From the NCBI GenBank assembly GCA_004213515.1, contig SHAK01000024.1, forward strand, positions 1 through 32,610: a stretch of DNA of 32,610 nt. The letters are read 5' to 3'. This stretch comes from Limisphaerales bacterium. GTDB lineage: Bacteria > Verrucomicrobiota > Verrucomicrobiia > Limisphaerales > UBA1096. Positions 18,201-26,361 of the stretch are shown piece by piece (the first letter of the stretch is position 1; each line of letters starts with the position of its first letter). The translations under genes and the position numbers were made by a program. The notes beneath the pieces were generated by a model. It did no database searches. It was not told the origin of the DNA and saw only the letters and a program-made list of their open reading frames with translations.

Positions 18201-20438
18201 GCCATTCGCGTTCCAGATCATCCCCTTCTAAATACTGGAGGCACTTGGCCGAAAGATGAAAAATCTTGGGAGCTTTGGATTAAACCTGAATCAGTATCTA
18301 CTGCAGGTCCTCAAGTATTATTTGAACAAGGTGGTGTCACCCGTGGTATAAACATTTATATACAACGCTCTAGCGATAATGCGGAGGGCGAAACCACATT
18401 ATACATGATGGCATGGAACCGCGCCCAAACCTTTTTTGGAGGAGCCCTAAATCAAGTCGGGGATGAAGGCATTACAGCAGTCAGCACAACGATAAAGGAA
18501 AATGCAACTTATCACATAGCTTTTGTCATGGACGGCGACTCGGATGGTGGAACAGAAGGCACCCTCACCGGTTATCTTAATGGCAAGCAATTTGGACAAG
18601 TTGGCGGAGTCTCTCAGTTATGGGCGCATGCTGATGATTCAGCTTTCGGCAACTTGTGGACCAACGCTGTGACCCATGAAGGTGATCAAAATGGATCTGG
18701 TGGCCAAGGCTTTACAGGTGTGATTGATGATGCAGCATTTTACAATCTGGCTCTAACTGAAGAGCAAGTACTTGCACACTTTGAAGATGGGTTTGCAGGC
18801 GCACCAGATACGATTGAAATTACTGCTCAACCTCAGGACACTTCAGCTGATGAAAATGAAACTGCTACATTTACGGTCGATTTTAATGGCATGCCAGTCG
18901 TTGACGTTAAGTGGATGGTAAACGGAAAAGAGGTCGCAACTGACTCCGTATTGACCTCTTCAAGTGTCACAATCACTGCAACTGCAGATAACAACGGAGC
19001 CAAAATAAAAGCTGAATTAACTAACAAGGCAGGATCAGTCACAACAGCGGAAGCGACATTGACAACGATCATAGACAACTCTGCCCCAGAAATTACTTCA
19101 ATTAGCGCTTATGCGGGCACATTAAACACTATTACAATCGTATTTAATGAACCACTCGATACTGGATCAGCTTCAAATGCAGCAAACTACAAGGTTGATG
19201 GATTGGAAGTGACATCCGCAGCACTAGGAGAAGATGGGCAAACTGTCACACTGTCCACTATCCAGCAAACAGCGGGCAATTACTCTGTAACAGTTTCTGG
19301 CGTTAAAGATCTTCAAGCCAACGCCTTCAGTGGATCATCTACTGTTTCATCTGTGGTTGATTATGCCCAAGAAATTATCTCTGACGATCCAATCATATAT
19401 TGGAAATTGGCTGAAACTGAAGGAAATGTTGCTACTGACACAATGGGACTTAGAAATGGCAACTATACAGGTGCACCAACATTAAATGCTGACAGCTTGG
19501 TGCCTGCTTCAAAGGATGGGGCTGTTCAATTTAATTCAGACAATGCTGATGTCATCAAAATTGGCGATAACGCGCTAATGAACACCGGAACATTTAAGCA
19601 AAAGACACTTGAATTCTGGTTCAAAGCAGATTCCCTACCAAAGGCTGAAGCTGATGTTCCGTATCAGAAGAAAATGGTTCTATGGGAACAAGGAGGCGGA
19701 TGGAAAGGATTAAGGTTCTATCTTAATGCCACGGATGAATCTGATTCACCATCCAAAGCAGATCTTTATTTCATGGCAAACTCACACATTGGAGGAGGTA
19801 CCACTTCTGATTCATCTACCTGGACTGCTCCTCCCTTGGACTTACGCTGGGGTGGTTCAACTGACGAAAGAGGACCTGATCAAAGCCACTACGGTTACGA
19901 GGGTTCTGTACCTCTCTTCGTTAAAGGAGAAATCGAAGTCGGGAAGGTTTATCATGTTGTCGGAATCATTGATGGCGATAGCGAAGGTTTAAATGGCAAA
20001 CTGCTTCTTTATATTAATGGTAAGTTAGCAGACGAAATCGGTGGGGTCGGACAAATGTATTCACATGGTAACGATGCGGGTATTGGAGGTATTAACGCAG
20101 GCACAATATTTCATGACGAAATCGCAGATGGGACACTACTCACTGACAATTACTTCTTCAATGGAGCGATTGATGAGGTTGCTCAATACAATCTTACATT
20201 GAGTGCTGACCAAGTTGCCGGCCACTATGAAGTTGGCAATACTGCCACAACACCAACTAATGAAACTCCAGCAATCAGTGTTGCACGCAACGCTGATGGA
20301 ACAATAACTATCACCTTTGAAGGAACATTACAAAGTGCTCCAACTGTTAATGGTCCATGGAGTGATGTAGATGCACCAAGTCCACTAACAATACCTGCTG
20401 ATGCTGCAGAGACTTTCGGTAGAGCTGTCAGAAAATAA
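15288..20438 (+). CDS. Giant secreted jelly-roll / PA14-like / LamG surface protein
   Basis: A 1716-residue exported protein (signal peptide MFKKLIPLCSILTFLFGVV to about residue 25). Visible architecture: three N-terminal jelly-roll-like repeats, each about 150 residues, with a shared 'Y.R.S..H..SS' motif near residues 118, 267 and 424; Ig-like spacers; a PA14-like segment (about 640-805, LGVNSDDGFSLSFG); a LamG/concanavalin domain (about 915-1165, with FTFDETSGD and ELWIKPESV); Ig-like domains (about 1170-1260 and 1265-1360); a second LamG domain (about 1366-1645, IYWKLAETEG and LEFWFKADSL); and a short C-terminal tail (ITFEGTLQSAPTVNGPWSDV ... FGRAVRK) common in PVC secreted proteins. It probably binds polysaccharide or mediates surface contact; no catalytic residues are evident. 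It stands alone, with 219 AT-rich nt upstream that must hold its promoter and that of the divergent aldehyde dehydrogenase, and a strong terminator downstream. Confidence 0.9.
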   Translation: MFKKLIPLCSILTFLFGVVSTNQAAVNKGALLKGNQTVKGDNNLKGGGLISWNTYSSVDPNIFNHDLYSEKLTVLKAGHYLIAVTLPIESAIGQRATQRALLKVNGGANGHLYSLGQSSYARNSGGHSEGSSHFATLVWLAANSVLTLDAVDIAGNSNNRFLRTATLYAEKVEGNRNVFNATATKIESGDNLNVAEDTEGRNLIWTGKRINKAFGFVKATPAPGITLKDEGNYLVYVNVPLQGTVARGSVGLAVSLDDEIVDGARGQQGYIRNSDRHTTSSIHFSGVVNATAGSVLKVETAQLAQAGTIKVQGGKAASIFIEKLDGTGLFADAFTTTAAEETAENLNPNAKTALALDGGAGSSEPTLDEEYYSNEGEAEEKIVIKKAGNYLLNVNGVFTGGSSRANPRISVEVNGKTVSGAESTAHYLRHSDGHDESSGSLVTMLNDLGVNDVVTVSVQREGNGGIVIAPEDGFVSLQYRANYSAGDGDTSPPKLASFEGLGIDGFRAKLENFGLNVDTASIKATVDGADALVTTATEGGNTIVNYAFPSIPEPLSKHTVSLSYSDSSGNSFTKDLVFSITMDYKGIPASYASSSVDKTSPGFVANVTQISTIQTETLASVHGGTIEGAEKQLAGQFLNPNELDDNDNPQPYLNEADPDAWDSWSIAPVEIDGTINWNQDEGAVQGNFGEEALIPQIPGWGDSSDGIVAEILTFLELKKGFHQLGVNSDDGFSLSFGPNAKDVLGLVAGQFNGNRGAADTIFNIVVPEDGLYPARLVWWEAGGGANIEFFSIIDGKKILVNSDDPNAIKAYRAGTSAPYISRAHPSGDVSKTIEFDFKNGDDSVDKSSVVVKLNGDVINTSVNSSDSGLSVVYDHGDYLPPGSHAVEISYKESNGIERVRSYSFNIPKGRIEILADTPFFYFTFDETSGDSVSSSLVQSNATLFNGAELGVPSLFPNGIGTAVRLDGSKDQAIRVPDHPLLNTGGTWPKDEKSWELWIKPESVSTAGPQVLFEQGGVTRGINIYIQRSSDNAEGETTLYMMAWNRAQTFFGGALNQVGDEGITAVSTTIKENATYHIAFVMDGDSDGGTEGTLTGYLNGKQFGQVGGVSQLWAHADDSAFGNLWTNAVTHEGDQNGSGGQGFTGVIDDAAFYNLALTEEQVLAHFEDGFAGAPDTIEITAQPQDTSADENETATFTVDFNGMPVVDVKWMVNGKEVATDSVLTSSSVTITATADNNGAKIKAELTNKAGSVTTAEATLTTIIDNSAPEITSISAYAGTLNTITIVFNEPLDTGSASNAANYKVDGLEVTSAALGEDGQTVTLSTIQQTAGNYSVTVSGVKDLQANAFSGSSTVSSVVDYAQEIISDDPIIYWKLAETEGNVATDTMGLRNGNYTGAPTLNADSLVPASKDGAVQFNSDNADVIKIGDNALMNTGTFKQKTLEFWFKADSLPKAEADVPYQKKMVLWEQGGGWKGLRFYLNATDESDSPSKADLYFMANSHIGGGTTSDSSTWTAPPLDLRWGGSTDERGPDQSHYGYEGSVPLFVKGEIEVGKVYHVVGIIDGDSEGLNGKLLLYINGKLADEIGGVGQMYSHGNDAGIGGINAGTIFHDEIADGTLLTDNYFFNGAIDEVAQYNLTLSADQVAGHYEVGNTATTPTNETPAISVARNADGTITITFEGTLQSAPTVNGPWSDVDAPSPLTIPADAAETFGRAVRK

Positions 20439-20476
20439 TTTAACTAATAGTTAAAAACCAAACAACCGCACCAACC

Positions 20477-20512
20477 AAGAGGCCAGGCAAAATTGCCTGG
20501 CCTCTTCTTTTG
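20477..20512 (+). terminator. Rho-independent terminator after the LamG gene
   Basis: A perfect inverted repeat, AAGAGGCCAGGCAA (20477-20490) paired with TTGCCTGGCCTCTT (20493-20506), is GC-rich in its middle and is followed by CTTTTGT. It begins 38 nt after the stop of the giant LamG gene. The tract of As before the stem is weak, so it acts mainly in the plus direction. Confidence 0.9.
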
Positions 20513-20567
20513 TAAACTATACATGCAAGGACTTGCGTAAGTAGTTGCTTCGACCGACAATTTCTAT

Positions 20568-21125
20568 ATGAACAGAAATAGAGCATGGGGACTACTTAAT
20601 GAGTACACGAAATCGAAATCGCTTATAAAGCATGCTCTTGCAGTTGAAGCTTCTATGAAGCATTACGGAAAAAAACTTAATATGGATTTTCAAGCATGGG
20701 GAATAACTGGCCTTTTGCACGATTTTGATTATGAACGATGGCCTAATGAACCTGATCACACCCATGAGGGCGCAAAGATTCTGCGAAAACTTAATGTAGA
20801 TGAAGAAATAGTTGGTGCTATTTTGTCTCATGCAGAATGGAACCAGTCTGATTACCCTTTAGATAGGCCAATTAGAAAGACTCTTTTTGCTGTTGACGAG
20901 TTAAGTGGATTCATAGTCGCTGTAGCTTACGTAAGACCAGAAAAACTAAAAGGAATGACCCCAAAGAGCGTTCGAAAAAAAATGAAGGCAAAAGGATTTG
21001 CAGCAGCAGTTAAACGAGAAGATATCTTAGAAGGAGCATCCCTGATGGAATCCGAACTAAACGATCATATCAACGAAGTAATTACCGCTCTTCAAGGAGT
21101 GTCATCAGAAATTGGATTGGGCTGA
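20568..21125 (+). CDS. HD-domain metal-dependent phosphohydrolase-like protein
   Basis: A 185-residue protein with an HD/HDIG-type fold. The first metal His is in IKHALAVEASM, the HD pair is in GLLHDFDYERW, and further His residues are in HTHEGAKIL and LSHAEW. HD proteins cleave phosphoester bonds of nucleotides or related compounds. This short form, often annotated as 'HDIG domain-containing protein', is widespread and its substrate is unknown. The ATG at 20568 has no clear Shine-Dalgarno. Its 3' end overlaps the opposite-strand membrane protein gene by 34 nt, so the two transcripts are convergent and share sequence. Confidence 0.85.
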   Translation: MNRNRAWGLLNEYTKSKSLIKHALAVEASMKHYGKKLNMDFQAWGITGLLHDFDYERWPNEPDHTHEGAKILRKLNVDEEIVGAILSHAEWNQSDYPLDRPIRKTLFAVDELSGFIVAVAYVRPEKLKGMTPKSVRKKMKAKGFAAAVKREDILEGASLMESELNDHINEVITALQGVSSEIGLG

Positions 21126-21523
21126 TTCGCTTTTACGGATTTAATACGACGAGATTCATCCATGAATTCAGCAATACGCATTGCCGCCGTAACAGGAAAC
21201 ATCGCCATCATAAATCCCAGAACAAAATCAGCGCCCAATACCATAGAACGAATGTAAACAGGAAACTCTAGAGGTATCCATCCATCTTGAGGGTGTTTAT
21301 ATTCAATAGGAATTGGCAACCGACGAAATCGCATTGCATCCCACTCAGCAAAGCCGCTACACCAAAATCCAAACCCAATACCAAGCATAACAGATATCCA
21401 AAACAATCCTACCCACCCCTTAGGCCAATCACGACCTAAGTAAAGCATTGCAGACTTCTTTAAAACCCAGCCGGCAAAAACCAAAAGAGGGAGGATAACA
21501 ACCAATCCTATAAAGCCATCCAC
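21092..21523 (-). CDS. Small membrane protein of unknown function
   Basis: A 143-residue protein with about three to four hydrophobic helices (about 4-20, 38-58 and 88-112) and a polar C-terminal tail (DESRRIKSVKANQPNPISDD). I recognise no family. The start is GTG 21523, preceded by AAGGA nine bases upstream, one of the few convincing Shine-Dalgarno sites in the window; an ATG at 21519 is out of frame. It lies 16 nt after the stop of the PQQ-like propeller gene, so it is probably the last gene of that minus-strand operon. It overlaps the HD gene tail to tail. Confidence 0.65.
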   Translation of the reverse strand: MDGFIGLVVILPLLVFAGWVLKKSAMLYLGRDWPKGWVGLFWISVMLGIGFGFWCSGFAEWDAMRFRRLPIPIEYKHPQDGWIPLEFPVYIRSMVLGADFVLGFMMAMFPVTAAMRIAEFMDESRRIKSVKANQPNPISDDTP

Positions 21524-21539
21524 TTATTTAATCCTTATT

Positions 21540-22769
21540 CTAATTATTACCGAAACTGACTAAGTGACCTAAAGTACGAAAATATATTCGATTTTTTGCA
21601 AGCGCAGGAGTGGCATTAGAAGCTTCTCCCAATTCATTTACTTCTATCATCTTAAATTTTTTTGAAGCGGCAACAACAACAACCTTGCCGGATGTTGAGA
21701 TGCAAAACAGGCGATCCTCAACCCAAACAGGTGATCCAAAAAAACGGCCCTCAACACGTTCCTGCCATTCAATATCACCCGTTTGAGCCTTTACACAAGT
21801 CACGACACCTGCATCGCCCCATAAAAACAGCAAGTCGCCTCTTACAACGCTTGTTGGCACATAGGGAATAGACCGTCGCAACTTGTAAGCTAAACTCGGT
21901 TTGCCACCATCAGCTACGCTTCCTGGTTTTAAAGCGACAAGATAATTGCCTCCACCTCCACTCCCACAAGTTCCTATGAGTAATTCACCTGCAACAACGC
22001 TAGAACTAACGGAACGTTTATCAAAAACATCACTTTGTTCCCAATAAGTTTTACCGGTACTAGGATTAACGAAGGTAATTCCATGGCCCATGCTATTAAA
22101 AATCAATCCTTTAGTGCCTGAGGGATCTGTGAATTCACAAGGTGTTGAGAAAGCTGCCTTGGCATTGATACGGTTAACCTTCCAAAGGACTTTGCCGGTT
22201 TTGACATTAATCGCTGCAAGAAAGCTTTGATTATCTTCATCTCCAGCAAGGATAACTTTACCATTATAAATAATCGGAGAAACTCCACTACCATGATTAC
22301 TGATAATAGTAGGAAAATTTTGTTCCCATAATTTTTTCCCAGTCAAGTCATAGGCAATAACACAATGTGCATCCTTTTGAGAAGTCACCACTATCAAATG
22401 CTTACCATCTGTTACAGGACTAGAAGAAACTAAAAGATTATACCGATGAGTTCTGTGCATCTTCTGCTCATTGGAAGCCCGCCATAATTCCGAGCCATCC
22501 TTTGCATTTAAACACTGTAGATAAAAAAGACTCTCCTTTGAGTCCAAAGAAGTAACAAAAACCTTATCGCCCCAAAGTATTGGTGATGAGTGCCCTTCCC
22601 CCTTAAGTTCAACGCGCCAATTGGCCTCTGATACATCAAATTTGGAAGGTATCCCTTTTGCGGCACTAACACCTGTTCCATTTAGACCTCTAAATCTTGG
22701 CCATTCTTGAGCAATTGCGTTTGCTACAAGAAAAAACCCGACAGTTAAGATCACGAGTTTAGTTTTCAA
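21540..22769 (-). CDS. Secreted PQQ-like (BamB-type) beta-propeller protein
   Basis: A 409-residue exported protein. The signal peptide MKTKLVILTVGFFLVANAIA is followed by EWPRFRGLNGTGVS, the usual mature N-terminus of PVC 'PQQ-like' proteins. Repeated blades contain 'A.....G...W' strands (LNAKDGSELWRA, YDLTGKKLWEQN, INVKTGKVLWKV, VNPSTGKTYWEQ, VKAQTGDIEWQE), giving a seven- or eight-bladed propeller over most of the length. There is no evidence of enzymatic residues for true quinoprotein dehydrogenases, and the role may be scaffolding or binding in the periplasm. The start is TTG 22769, 11 nt after the preceding gene's stop, and no ATG fits the signal peptide. Confidence 0.85.
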   Translation of the reverse strand: MKTKLVILTVGFFLVANAIAQEWPRFRGLNGTGVSAAKGIPSKFDVSEANWRVELKGEGHSSPILWGDKVFVTSLDSKESLFYLQCLNAKDGSELWRASNEQKMHRTHRYNLLVSSSPVTDGKHLIVVTSQKDAHCVIAYDLTGKKLWEQNFPTIISNHGSGVSPIIYNGKVILAGDEDNQSFLAAINVKTGKVLWKVNRINAKAAFSTPCEFTDPSGTKGLIFNSMGHGITFVNPSTGKTYWEQSDVFDKRSVSSSVVAGELLIGTCGSGGGGNYLVALKPGSVADGGKPSLAYKLRRSIPYVPTSVVRGDLLFLWGDAGVVTCVKAQTGDIEWQERVEGRFFGSPVWVEDRLFCISTSGKVVVVAASKKFKMIEVNELGEASNATPALAKNRIYFRTLGHLVSFGNN

Positions 22770-22780
22770 TTTATTTTTTA

Positions 22781-24154
22781 TTATTTAACCAAACGCTTAG
22801 CTTCGAAACAGTGAATAATTCCTCTGTTAGTACTTACATAAAGCCGCCCATTCGCAGCCGCCAAGCCAAACACATCCCCATCCGCTTTTCCGCTCCAAAG
22901 CTTTTCACCCCTAGAAGCATCAAAGGCAGCAATTGAATTATGTCCACCAGTAATAAGTGTTTTACCTGCTAAAATCATACTTAGCGGCTGTTCACAATTT
23001 ACCTTCCATGGAAAGCACTGTCCCATTTCAGCTGTAACACGGTCGATGGCTTGTCCAAGCTCTGTAAGTTGTTTTTGTAGTATTTTACGTTCGGAATTTG
23101 AAGTAGGCTTTAGTTTTTTTAATTTTTCTGAAAGTCCCTTTTGTCGAGATTGCAGTGAACTACGTTTACGAGCTAAATCTAAATAACGACTTCTATCAAG
23201 TGCACTCAAATGAGTATCCCCCTGCAGATAAGACATTTCTGAAGTAACAATCATGTGGTTACCTTTGAAAGAAGCTAATTGATCGGATTTATTTGGCTCA
23301 ACAAAACCAAGTGTACCAGTTTTTCCAGGTCCAAATACTAAGCTGTCACCAGTAAGCAGAGCATAAGTGCCTCCCTGCCCTTTGACCACTCGAACTCGCT
23401 TACCATCGGAACGATTAAGGACAACAGGATTATTACGTCCAGCGGGCACATATAACCTTGTATGAGAAGCAAGCAAATAACCTTGCGCTGGCAAGTCTCC
23501 CTGCTTTTGTTGCCATTGAATTTTACCATTGCGAACATCAATAGCAGAAATAAATATACCCTCAGCAGGAAACATCCCAGCAGCGCAATAAGCCAAATCA
23601 TCAATCACAACAATTCCAGTCCTTAATGGCCAACGTGATATAATACGACCATTACCTGGAATTCTATAATCTTTTGGTCCAAGTCGGGATTTCCAAATAA
23701 GTTTTCCAGTAACAGCGTCAAGGCAATAGGCATTACCATCATCGGAGCCGACAAAAACTCTTCCATCAGCAATAGTCGGGGCTAAGCGAACCGGCCCCTC
23801 GGTAAAAAAAACCCATCTCTCTTTTCCGCTCGCAGCATCTAAACAATATATTTTATCATCTGCAGATGATCCAAAATAAAGCAACCCATTTGCTATAACA
23901 GTATGATACGCATAATCAAAAACTTGTCGGGATTTCATATCATAAACTTTATTGTAACCATCCCACTTTGCCTCGCCTCTCCAAGCCGGCCTAGGCTCAT
24001 GCTTGGATTTATGGACCCATTTTTCATTAAAGGGGGTCAAAAGCGATTCACCAGCAACCCCGCTTCTTGAATAGTCATGCTGATAAGTCGGCCAATCCGC
24101 AGCCCATGAAAAAGAAATGACAAAAAACGGCAAAAAAAAGATTATATTCCTCAT
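22781..24154 (-). CDS. Secreted PQQ-like beta-propeller protein with coiled-coil insert
   Basis: With the start at ATG 24154 this is a 457-residue protein. The signal peptide MRNIIFFLPFFVISFSWA is followed by ADWPTYQHDYSRSG, the standard start of this PVC family. Blades are marked by YCLDAASGKERWVF, YCLDAVTGKLIWKS, SAIDVRNGKIQWQQ and AAFDASRGEKLWSG. Between blades, at about residues 313-375, sits a charged helical insert (RYLDLARKRSSLQSRQKGL ... LQKQLTELGQAIDRV) that probably forms a coiled-coil hairpin projecting from the propeller. The frame is open upstream to 24232, but that extension would bury the signal peptide and is rejected. It heads a minus-strand cluster with the next propeller gene (11 nt gap) and a small membrane protein. 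Confidence 0.85.
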   Translation of the reverse strand: MRNIIFFLPFFVISFSWAADWPTYQHDYSRSGVAGESLLTPFNEKWVHKSKHEPRPAWRGEAKWDGYNKVYDMKSRQVFDYAYHTVIANGLLYFGSSADDKIYCLDAASGKERWVFFTEGPVRLAPTIADGRVFVGSDDGNAYCLDAVTGKLIWKSRLGPKDYRIPGNGRIISRWPLRTGIVVIDDLAYCAAGMFPAEGIFISAIDVRNGKIQWQQKQGDLPAQGYLLASHTRLYVPAGRNNPVVLNRSDGKRVRVVKGQGGTYALLTGDSLVFGPGKTGTLGFVEPNKSDQLASFKGNHMIVTSEMSYLQGDTHLSALDRSRYLDLARKRSSLQSRQKGLSEKLKKLKPTSNSERKILQKQLTELGQAIDRVTAEMGQCFPWKVNCEQPLSMILAGKTLITGGHNSIAAFDASRGEKLWSGKADGDVFGLAAANGRLYVSTNRGIIHCFEAKRLVK

Positions 24155-24486
24155 AAGATGATTGATCGTAAATTGTTTACTTAGTGAATCGATGTGGTTT
24201 TTTAGGTGTTTTAACTGATTGGCGCAATTCAAACCGAAAAAAATATTTCCAGTACTATGTTATTTAATTGTGTTATAAGTTACATGTAAATCTCATTAAA
24301 GAAATCAGCCGAATAATTCGCTTTGATGAAAGCCTTTAAATATATTGCTCGTTTCACTTCCAGTTTAAGCTCAGATATTGATTTTCTTTTGACAACTCTA
24401 AAGATCATGCCAATTTGTTCGTCCAAATTCGGGCTTGGGCCACTTCGATGCCTTGTAATTGGCAACATAGAACAACGAAACGACAA
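24155..24486. other. Intergenic region between divergent propeller and AAA+ genes
   Basis: About 330 nt between two divergently transcribed genes, so it should contain both promoters. I see no convincing sigma-70 pair, operator or RNA structure. A minus-strand open frame ends at 24280 (42 residues from an ATG at 24408; 68 if a TTG at 24486 is used). It has plausible amino acid composition (RVVKRKSISELKLEVKRA) but no family resemblance and no Shine-Dalgarno, so I do not call it a gene. Confidence 0.5.
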
Positions 24487-26328
24487 ATGATAAACAACGT
24501 CAATAAATTGAGCTTTATCTTATTAACAACATTTTTTTTTGTTGCTCAATCGTTTGCTGCACCAAGCCTAAAAACATTATCTAAGTCCTGTTTTGTGCTT
24601 CACGATCCAGCTGGCAAATATGATGTAAGTCCTGAATGGGAAGAGCCTGCTAAGGTAATGAAGGGACTAGAAATCTTACCTGATCTTACAAAAAGAATTC
24701 GTGATGTTGTTACTGCAGATCACGGAAACAAATCCGTCCTTATCGTTGGAGATGCCTCTTCCGCCTATCGATATTATTTGGCAAGCATGGCTTTTAGTAA
24801 TGATCCTAAATTCTCTAAATTTGCCCATATGGAAATTGACCTACCGAAGATTGTTGAAGGGCACACTTTATTGGGTCAGGTTCAGGAATACTGGCAGAAA
24901 AACATCAGTAGACCCTCACTTGAGCAAGATATAATTTTGTACATTACTAATCTTGGATCAATGATTGGACTTGGTGCGTCCAATCGTTCATCAACAGGAG
25001 TCGAGACTCTTTACTCACCAAATATTCAGGGAGGAAAATTGCGTAGTATCGCATTTATTGATTATTACAATTATTCACGCATTAGAGCTGATAACAATTA
25101 TGTAATTAATTCATTTGGAGATATTGTTTTTTTGCCAGAATATAGCAGTAAAGATATTAATGGTATTCTGTTTAACTATGCTAATGCATATCTTCCGCAG
25201 CTTAAACTTAAAGAGTCACATATCAAATACATCAAGAATATTATTGGTTACTACCAACCGAACAAACCAGAACCCCAGCGTTCTCTTACAGTATTTAAAG
25301 AACTATTGACTATGATGGAAAAAGCCATTGCTGATAGTGGCCAATTCATAATAGATAAATCTACACTCAAGGCTGCTGGAATGAAAGCGGCACAGGTTCC
25401 TGAGTGGATTATTTCAAAGGATTTCAGTGTGCTTAAAGCACTTGAAGGAAGCATTCGCTCCCGTTTTATTGGACAAAATGAGGCCGTAAATGGAGTCGTG
25501 CGCCTTTCTCGAATTGGATATGGAGGTGGTAGAACTGATGAAAAACCCGTAGCAAGTATTATGTTCGCTGGTCCTACTGGTACAGGCAAAACCTATCTCT
25601 CTAAACTTCTAGCGAAAAACCTAGGGCTTAAATTGATTACTATGGATATGACTACATACCGCAGCTCCATTAGTATTGATCGCTTTCTTGATGTTATGAC
25701 TGACAATCTAACTATTAACCCGCATGCCGTCTACTTGTTTGAGGAAATTGACAAGGCAAACGTACAAGTTCTTGATCGACTATACTTCCTTCTTGATGAA
25801 GGTATATTTTACGATCGTAACCAGAAACCAATGTATGCCCGAGGATGTTTCGTCGTAATGACTACCAATGCAGGATACGATGTAATTGTTAAAAACCGAG
25901 AAAATCAAAATGTAAGGGAGTTATTTGAATTGGCGCTACTTGAGCGTTTTCGCCCTAGTTTTTTAAATAGATTCGATGAAATATCCATGTTCAGGCCGTT
26001 TTCTGAACCCGAATATATTGATATGGCTAAACTGCATATTCGCCTAAAATCTGATGGCATGAAAGAGACCTTTAATTGGAATCTCAAAGTGGATAATGAC
26101 ATCCACAAACTCATTGCTCGCGAAAGCAAAAGCCTTACATTCGGAGCGCGTCCAACACTAAGAATGATTAATGGTATTATCTCTCTTGGAGTAACAAACT
26201 ATCAAATTGAGAAGGCTCCAATTGAGGAGGGCTCCAATATTCAACTTGAGCTGCTTTCAGAAAAAGAAAAACTTTTTAAACTAACTGTAGATGGAGGCGA
26301 GTCTCTTGAGTATCAAGTGAACCTTTAA
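24487..26328 (+). CDS. Exported-looking Clp/Hsp100-type AAA+ ATPase with degenerate first domain
   Basis: A 613-residue protein. Residues 1-26 look like a Sec signal peptide (MINNVNK, then LSFILLTTFFFVAQSFA, cleavage near FAA-P). Residues about 80-300 align with the ClpA/ClpB first AAA+ domain but lack its Walker motifs: G88-D-A-S-S-A-Y-R stands where GxxGxGKT should be, and LYITNLGSMIGLGA where LFIDELHTLVGAG should be. The second domain (about 330-610) is well kept: Walker A GPTGTGKT (362-369), Walker B YLFEEIDKA (E419 in place of the usual Asp, catalytic E420), sensor 1 VVMTTNAG, arginine finger region FRPSFLNRFDE, sensor 2 FGARPTLRMI. The ClpB middle domain is missing. Clp ATPases unfold proteins and are normally cytoplasmic. 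The start is ATG 24487; an upstream extension to 24415 is unlikely. The nucleotide transporter gene follows 33 nt later on the same strand. Confidence 0.87.
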   Translation: MINNVNKLSFILLTTFFFVAQSFAAPSLKTLSKSCFVLHDPAGKYDVSPEWEEPAKVMKGLEILPDLTKRIRDVVTADHGNKSVLIVGDASSAYRYYLASMAFSNDPKFSKFAHMEIDLPKIVEGHTLLGQVQEYWQKNISRPSLEQDIILYITNLGSMIGLGASNRSSTGVETLYSPNIQGGKLRSIAFIDYYNYSRIRADNNYVINSFGDIVFLPEYSSKDINGILFNYANAYLPQLKLKESHIKYIKNIIGYYQPNKPEPQRSLTVFKELLTMMEKAIADSGQFIIDKSTLKAAGMKAAQVPEWIISKDFSVLKALEGSIRSRFIGQNEAVNGVVRLSRIGYGGGRTDEKPVASIMFAGPTGTGKTYLSKLLAKNLGLKLITMDMTTYRSSISIDRFLDVMTDNLTINPHAVYLFEEIDKANVQVLDRLYFLLDEGIFYDRNQKPMYARGCFVVMTTNAGYDVIVKNRENQNVRELFELALLERFRPSFLNRFDEISMFRPFSEPEYIDMAKLHIRLKSDGMKETFNWNLKVDNDIHKLIARESKSLTFGARPTLRMINGIISLGVTNYQIEKAPIEEGSNIQLELLSEKEKLFKLTVDGGESLEYQVNL

Positions 26329-26361
26329 GCTTGGTTAATATAAAATCTGAACTATTACCCA

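Noticed and set aside
24280-24486. Small minus-strand open frame upstream of the AAA+ gene
   Set aside because: Starts with TTG (or a later ATG at 24408), has no ribosome binding site, no family resemblance, and sits where two divergent promoters are needed.
24415-24486. Upstream extension of the AAA+ reading frame
   Set aside because: It would place a 24-residue polar segment before the signal peptide; ATG 24487 gives a well-formed signal peptide.
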